Assembly: GCA_026260175.1 (NCBI GenBank)
Contig: JAKCWW010009624.1
Location: 449 to 23,392 of the forward strand
Direction of reading: 5' to 3'
From: Reticulitermes lucifugus
Lineage: Eukaryota; Arthropoda; Insecta; Blattodea; Rhinotermitidae
Length of the DNA stretch: 22,944 nucleotides
Position 1 is the stretch's first letter, and each line of letters begins with the position of its first letter. Below, one piece after another: positions 18,709 through 22,944 of this stretch. Both the position numbers and the translations under genes were made by a program. Under the pieces are notes generated by a model that was not told the origin of the DNA, ran no database searches, and saw nothing but the letters and a program-made list of their open reading frames with translations.

Positions 18709-19672
18709 ATGAATATATATACCGTAAGTATTATTGTCTTAAATTATTTCTAAAATGTAAGCAGTAAGCAGGCGTAAGAGAAATTTGCACCTATTCAACT
18801 AACGTAATGGAGCAGAATACTTATTGAGAAGCTAATAGTTGCTCATCTGATCAAAATATTCCTTGAATTTTATTGAAACCGAAAGTTCAGGTCCGTACTG
18901 ACACTATAGTGCTACTGGTCCATATCCCGAGCCAGATTAATTCAATCCAACCCCTTTGTTTCCATTTCTTTAAGATCCATTTTAGTATTAATTCTCCCAC
19001 GATTTTTAATTAACCACTGTTTTGAAGTGACTACGGCCGACCTGAATCCTACAAAACACACGCAGTCGTGACACGTGTAATCCTCTAACACTGTCTAGGC
19101 CTGATAACATGAGGCTTGGAAGGTGGGTTAGGATTTATACCTGGCAAGACAGCTTAGACCACCGCCTATAATCTGCGCAAAACAATTATTATCTATGCAT
19201 TACAGAAATCTCTTTCAACGGTTTTAGCGACCAGCGTATTTGGGACTGGTGTTTTTCCTTGACTTGCTATACGTTGAAACAGATATTGACCTCCTAACTG
19301 CGTCTTCCTTTTCCGTCCTCTTTGCCCCGCTACCTCACCCCGCAAGACTCTAAGTTATATGTCCTACACTGTACATGTTATTCCCTACAGGTTCTAACAC
19401 TGCTGTGTCTGCTGTGTGCTACGTCTGTTGTGTCTCTGTCTACGCCGTCGCCCGGCGCGGCTAGTCTGCTTGTTAGCGAACAAACACGGTCTTCATCCAG
19501 CCTAACAGACTTTGCCGACACCGGAACTGAATCAACGGACCGGTCTGAACGTGTGGTTCCAGACGACGACGACAACGACGACGATATGGAAGTAGCAGAG
19601 ATTCTTGTATTCAGACCTTATTACAGATACTGGGAAAACAGAGTTCAGAGGCGACGGAAACAGACAAGCTAA
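18709..19672 (+). CDS. Gene B: putative secreted acidic/basic peptide precursor (two coding exons)
   Basis: Coding exons 18,709-18,723 and 19,391-19,672 join to 98 residues. Exon 1 is only ATG AAT ATA TAT ACC, followed by the strong donor GTAAGT; the 667-bp intron ends CCCTACAG. The joined start, MNIYT then VLTLLCLLCATSVVSLS, is a classic signal peptide. The mature part is Ser/Thr-rich, then has an Asp-rich run (DDDDNDDD), then EVAEILVFRPYYRY (19,607-19,630 codes VFRPYYRY) and a basic end, RVQRRRKQTS. It contains no cysteine after the signal peptide. Family unknown. It is paralogous to gene A: intron phase and position are the same, and about half of a 28-residue block around V-F-R-P-x-x-R-Y is identical. 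An extracellular peptide or peptide precursor is inferred. Promoter and poly(A) signal are both in place, so the gene looks intact. Confidence 0.8.
18724..19390 (+). other. Gene B intron (phase 0)
   Basis: It runs from GTAAGT to a pyrimidine-containing acceptor ending TACAG. It contains a stretch (18,807-18,838, ATGGAGCAGA-x-TACTT-x-TTGAG) that recurs at the right edge of the window (22,910-22,941), so a dispersed repeat sits in the intron. No coding sequence is evident inside it. Confidence 0.7.
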
Positions 19673-19707
19673 GATTTTTGAAACCACGAGTATCAGTTAT
19701 ATGGGAA

Positions 19708-19713
19708 AATAAA
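19708..19713 (+). terminator. Gene B poly(A) signal
   Basis: AATAAA lies 35 bases after the gene B stop codon, inside GGGAAAATAAAATCC. Its closeness to the stop predicts a very short 3' untranslated region. A second possible signal (AATATAAAG, near 19,811) is a weaker match. Confidence 0.65.
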
Positions 19714-20041
19714 ATCCAGGAGACATGTTCAACCGTGAAGCGCGATGAAACAGCATTGACATTAAACATACAGTAAACCCTTCATTGTTATTTTTATAAA
19801 AAAAATGTCAATATAAAGTAATCCCTGAAAACTGAACGAAACTAGTTCCCATGTAATTAATTCCTATCTAAGAGGCTCAGCTGAGTACCTGATAAAGGAA
19901 AGCGAATCAATTTTCGCTGTTTTGAGGAAGCCACTTGGACAATGTGCAGAGGAATGGTCATGATTACTGCAACACACCAATGTTAGAAACATTTAAACGT
20001 GGATCAATATTAACCTAACTACGACACAGGAAACTGGAATA

Positions 20042-20056
20042 CTATATATATAATAT

Positions 20057-20087
<31 letters not shown>

Positions 20088-20088
20088 T
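20042..20088. repeat. TA/TG dinucleotide microsatellite
   Basis: An interrupted (TA)n run passes directly into about nine TG units. Simple repeat. Confidence 0.9.
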
Positions 20089-20359
20089 TTAAAAATATGT
20101 TCAAGTGTACTTAATTGTATAAATTTTTAATGTTGATACCCCTTTTTAAAAATACCAAAATGCGTAAATAGAGATAAATATGAATAGATTGAAGAAATAT
20201 TGCACTAGAAACCACTAAGTCTATGCATACCTTAAATACTTTTATCTTTCACCCTGATCTAGATAAAGAATCTCCACAACAATATCAAGTATCTAGACTA
20301 ATAAATTAATATCAATGCTCAATTTAGAATTACTTAGCATTTATATTTTATTTGTATTC

Positions 20360-20412
20360 TGGTGTTCCATTGTAGCCAGACATTGATTGGGTTCGAATCC
20401 CAGTCATACAAC
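20360..20412 (+). repeat. Possible tRNA-like SINE remnant (B box only)
   Basis: TGGGTTCGAATCCCAGTC (20,388-20,405) is a perfect B-box core with flanking pairing of the kind seen in a T arm. No matching A box or acceptor stem was found, so it is not a tRNA gene. Confidence 0.35.
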
Positions 20413-21054
20413 ATTTTAGCAAGTACATTTTTTTATATATTTGGTGCGCAAACAAGCATATTTGCAGCTGCGCCAGCCCAATGCTAGATGAGAAAGAACC
20501 CTCTGATCTCCTCAAGTTATACTTATTTCCCACCTAGCGTGACATTTACGACAGTCATTACGAGAAAAAAGAACACTGGAAGTTTTGCTTGCAGGATCCG
20601 AATTTCGCGTTGACAAATTTAAATCTACCCTTTGAAAGGAAGCCATGAGTGAATTTTTAATATTTACTGTTTGGGCGTTTTTTCCTATGTAAATTTTAAT
20701 TAATTGTAACCAATAATATTTACGTAATGTCCCTAAGAAGGGCTGGTAAGTCAGCGAGAAGATCCTCTTTCCTTGCCCGAGCAGTCACAGAAGTCTAAGA
20801 CATTTTTGTCAAAACTATCACCCCGGAACACGAAATAGTTGAAAGAACAGTACATACGGTATTCAGAGTCATCAAACAGAACAGTAGGAGACGGTGATCA
20901 AGAGAGAGAATCAACGAACGGTAGTCGGAGAGACAGTGGTCAACATTATAGTAGCCTACATATAAATCAGATTAGGGAATAAAAGTAAGGGTCGTCCCAT
21001 ATCCCATATGATAAGCATATGCTGGCATAGAGAGGAGACGGATCCTTCCCATTC

Positions 21055-21263
21055 GCAACCCGGCACTAGAAGGAGGTAGGTGGTCAGCACCACACTCAGG
21101 CCGCTTTACCCACGGGAAGGACCCAGTACCCATTGTACAGGAGGCTGGGCGAGTCTCGGGGCCGACCTGGACGGTACGGAAAATCTCACCTCTAAGGGGA
21201 TTCGATCTCCGGACCGTCCAGCTCGTAGCGAGTCGCTATACCGACTACGCTATCCCGGTCGTC
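21055..21263 (-). repeat. SINE-A copy 4, 3'-truncated
   Basis: On the minus strand it starts GACCGGGATAGCGTAGTCGG, with the A box, then CGACTCGCTACGAGCTGGACGG and GGAGATCGAATCCCC as the B box. The family body follows to about the CGGCACTAG (reverse of CTAGTGCCG) block near 21,065, where it stops. The ~60-base tail found in copy 5 is missing. An open frame crossing it (21,080-21,472 plus) is a by-product of the repeat. Confidence 0.9.
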
Positions 21264-22040
21264 ATGTTAGAATTGAGACAGAAGACACATGGTGCTGTTC
21301 GGAGTACAAGTTTTGGGCAGTGGACCAAGACCTTATCTACCGTGTTTTTTGCGTGTATTTATGTGTATACAATAGATATTCTACAATAAAATTTATAATA
21401 ATTACAACGTTGCCTCTTTTTGTAACGTTAACAACCCGAACTGACGAAGCCGGCCCTAATGTATCCCGTTAAGGCACTGAAGGAAATCTCGTGCATGCCA
21501 AAATCAGAGCTAAGCCATACACCTGACTTCTCACATTTCCACATATGGAAGTAAAAAATGCGAATCTGTCTCAGAAGCTGTACGTCGCAATAAGGACGTT
21601 CCGCGGACGGCGGCACCATAGACAGAACAGTTCGGTATAATGAGCTCAAGTGGGAGATGCCTCCTCACCTTTTAACGTGGGGATGGAAACAGATCCAGTT
21701 TCCGAAGCGTGGTTACTATTTGTATTTTATGGAATACCATTCGATTGGAAAAATCCAAAAATTAAATGTGAATGTAATAGAACGTGATCAGAAGCCTATG
21801 GATTGGGCATTCAGCATCAAAAGCGAGTGATAAAAAATTTTCAACAACTAAAAATAACACATAAATTATTGTCTTTGTTTCTTTGTCATAAGTAATATTG
21901 TAACCAATTTTATTGTTGTCTTTCACTGGCCACGAGGCACTTTTACAGTGTATTATTAAATATAATAATTGTTTAATTCTCTCTACTTTGGTACATACTA
22001 AAATAAAGATCTCTGCAGTTTATTTTTGTTTTGTGGAAAC
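21264..22040. other. Intergenic, no gene recognised
   Basis: AT-rich, with the 19-bp word at 21,685-21,703 (reverse complement of 13,907-13,925) inside a segment that reads METDPVSEAW in the plus frame. I suspect a dispersed repeat there but cannot name it. Confidence 0.4.
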
Positions 22041-22348
22041 TATAGGCTTACCTTGTGGGTCGGGATAGCTCAGTCGGTATAGCGACTCGCTACGAGCTGG
22101 ACGATCCGGGAATCGAATCCCGGTGGGGGCGAGATTTTCAGCACCCGTCCAGAACGGCCCTGGGGCCTACCCAGCCTCCTGTACAATGGGTACCGGGTCA
22201 TTCCCGGGAGTAAAGCGACTGGGGCGTGGCGTTGACCACCCACCCCGTCTAGTGCCGAGGTTAAAGAAAAAGTAGAGTTATACCTCTACTCCCCCTCTGG
22301 GTCTTCATGGACTGTTCTAGGATGAACTTTACTTTATAGGCTTACCTT
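22041..22348 (+). repeat. SINE-A copy 5, complete with 14-bp target-site duplication
   Basis: The element (22,055-22,334, 280 bp) is bounded by exact direct repeats TATAGGCTTACCTT at 22,041-22,054 and 22,335-22,348, so its ends are certain. It has a clean tRNA-like head (GGATAGCTCAGTCGGTATAGCG and CGGGAATCGAATCCCGG), the family body and the tail ending GAACTTTACT, without a long poly(A). It serves as the reference for the other copies in the window. Confidence 0.95.
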
Positions 22349-22880
22349 TTTGGTTACATGGATCCCATCTTTTCCTCACTGTGTTGTGCCATCTGCAACT
22401 GAAAGATGCGTGGATTGAAACTCCGAGCTTCATAGTTTTTCAGTCCCCCACGTCAAATTAAAACATCTCAAAAGAGATTAATGCCTCTTCTTCCCCAACG
22501 AAGTATAACCTCCGCAATCACTTATCAAGAAAGGAAACAGTGATAATAAAATAATAAAATGTCCTTTTAAATATCAGTGAATAATTTGACAATTGTCATC
22601 TCTAATTGCCAAAAGGAAGGAAAGATTTTGGACAGTCATGAACTACACTATTTGTAATGTAAGAAACACAGGGACTCTCTAATCCAAGTTCATATATTTC
22701 ACTAGAATAAATTCAGCCACCTCTTTTGCCAGAAACCTTCGTTTATGAATCTGCAAGAACCTCTGCTCTCCGATATAATCTTTTACCTCTATAACCTGTT
22801 TCACTTTATATGCGGTAAGGGCAGTCGTGTCAAGAATTATTTCCAAGAATACCGAAGCGACTAAATTACAATTTGTTAAT
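22349..22880. other. Intergenic, no feature recognised
   Basis: AT-rich sequence. No open frame, repeat match or regulatory motif that I can support before the microsatellite at the right edge. Confidence 0.45.
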
Positions 22881-22944
22881 TCTAACTAACTAACTAACTA
22901 ACTAACTCCATGGAGCAGAGTACTTCTTGAGAAGCTAACAGGTC
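22881..22944. repeat. (CTAA)n microsatellite and adjoining dispersed repeat
   Basis: Six to seven CTAA units (22,882-22,907) are followed by ATGGAGCAGAGTACTTCTTG and GAGAAGCTAACAGG, which match 18,807-18,838 in the gene B intron with three mismatches over 32 bases. The repeat runs off the window. Confidence 0.7.

Larger units (their letters stand above)
19714..21050. other. Intergenic, no gene recognised
   Basis: AT-rich sequence with a TA/TG microsatellite and one tRNA-like B box, both listed separately. No open frame beyond chance length. The minus-strand frame at 20,348-20,533 overlaps the B-box remnant and is not credible as a gene. Confidence 0.45.

Noticed and set aside
21080-21472. 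130-residue plus-strand open frame as a gene
   Set aside because: More than half of it is the reverse of SINE-A copy 4, and the remainder has no recognisable feature.

Overview
The window looks like insect nuclear DNA and is mostly intergenic. It is AT-rich, has long stretches without open frames, several tRNA-derived SINEs, decayed DNA transposons and non-LTR retrotransposon tails, microsatellites, and spliced genes with GT..AG introns and a TATA/initiator promoter. The repeat set (a ~280-bp SINE starting like a tRNA, a class-II tRNA-like SINE, and fold-back repeats) suggests a large-genome polyneopteran such as a cockroach or termite. That placement is inference, not proof.

Layout. 1-9,420 holds only mobile-element debris: SINE-A copies, a hAT transposase tail, a perfect 73-bp inverted repeat carrying a hammerhead-ribozyme-like motif, three copies of a fold-back repeat family, and a reverse-transcriptase tail on the minus strand. 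9,420-12,099 is mostly featureless, with a second reverse-transcriptase tail at 11,650-11,946. 12,100-12,630 is the last coding exon of gene A, followed 14 bases after its stop by a SINE. 12,645-16,600 is a dense repeat zone: SINE-A twice, a second inverted element with hammerhead-like motifs, a broken MULE transposase with a FLYWCH-like finger, and SINE-B with an exact 14-bp target duplication. 18,176-18,459 is an almost perfect 142-bp tandem duplication. 18,570-19,713 is gene B with promoter, a five-codon first coding exon, a phase-0 intron, a terminal exon and a poly(A) signal. The rest is intergenic with two more SINE-A copies, one of them complete with exact 14-bp target duplications.

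Genes A and B are the only likely functional protein genes. They are diverged paralogues on the same strand about 7 kb apart. Both are interrupted by a phase-0 intron inside the signal peptide; both go on to a low-complexity acidic or Ser/Thr-rich region and then a conserved block with the core V-F-R-P-x-x-R-Y and a run of arginines. I do not recognise the family. The most economical reading is a small cluster of secreted, basic-tailed peptide precursors. Everything else in the window is repeat sequence or unexplained non-coding DNA.
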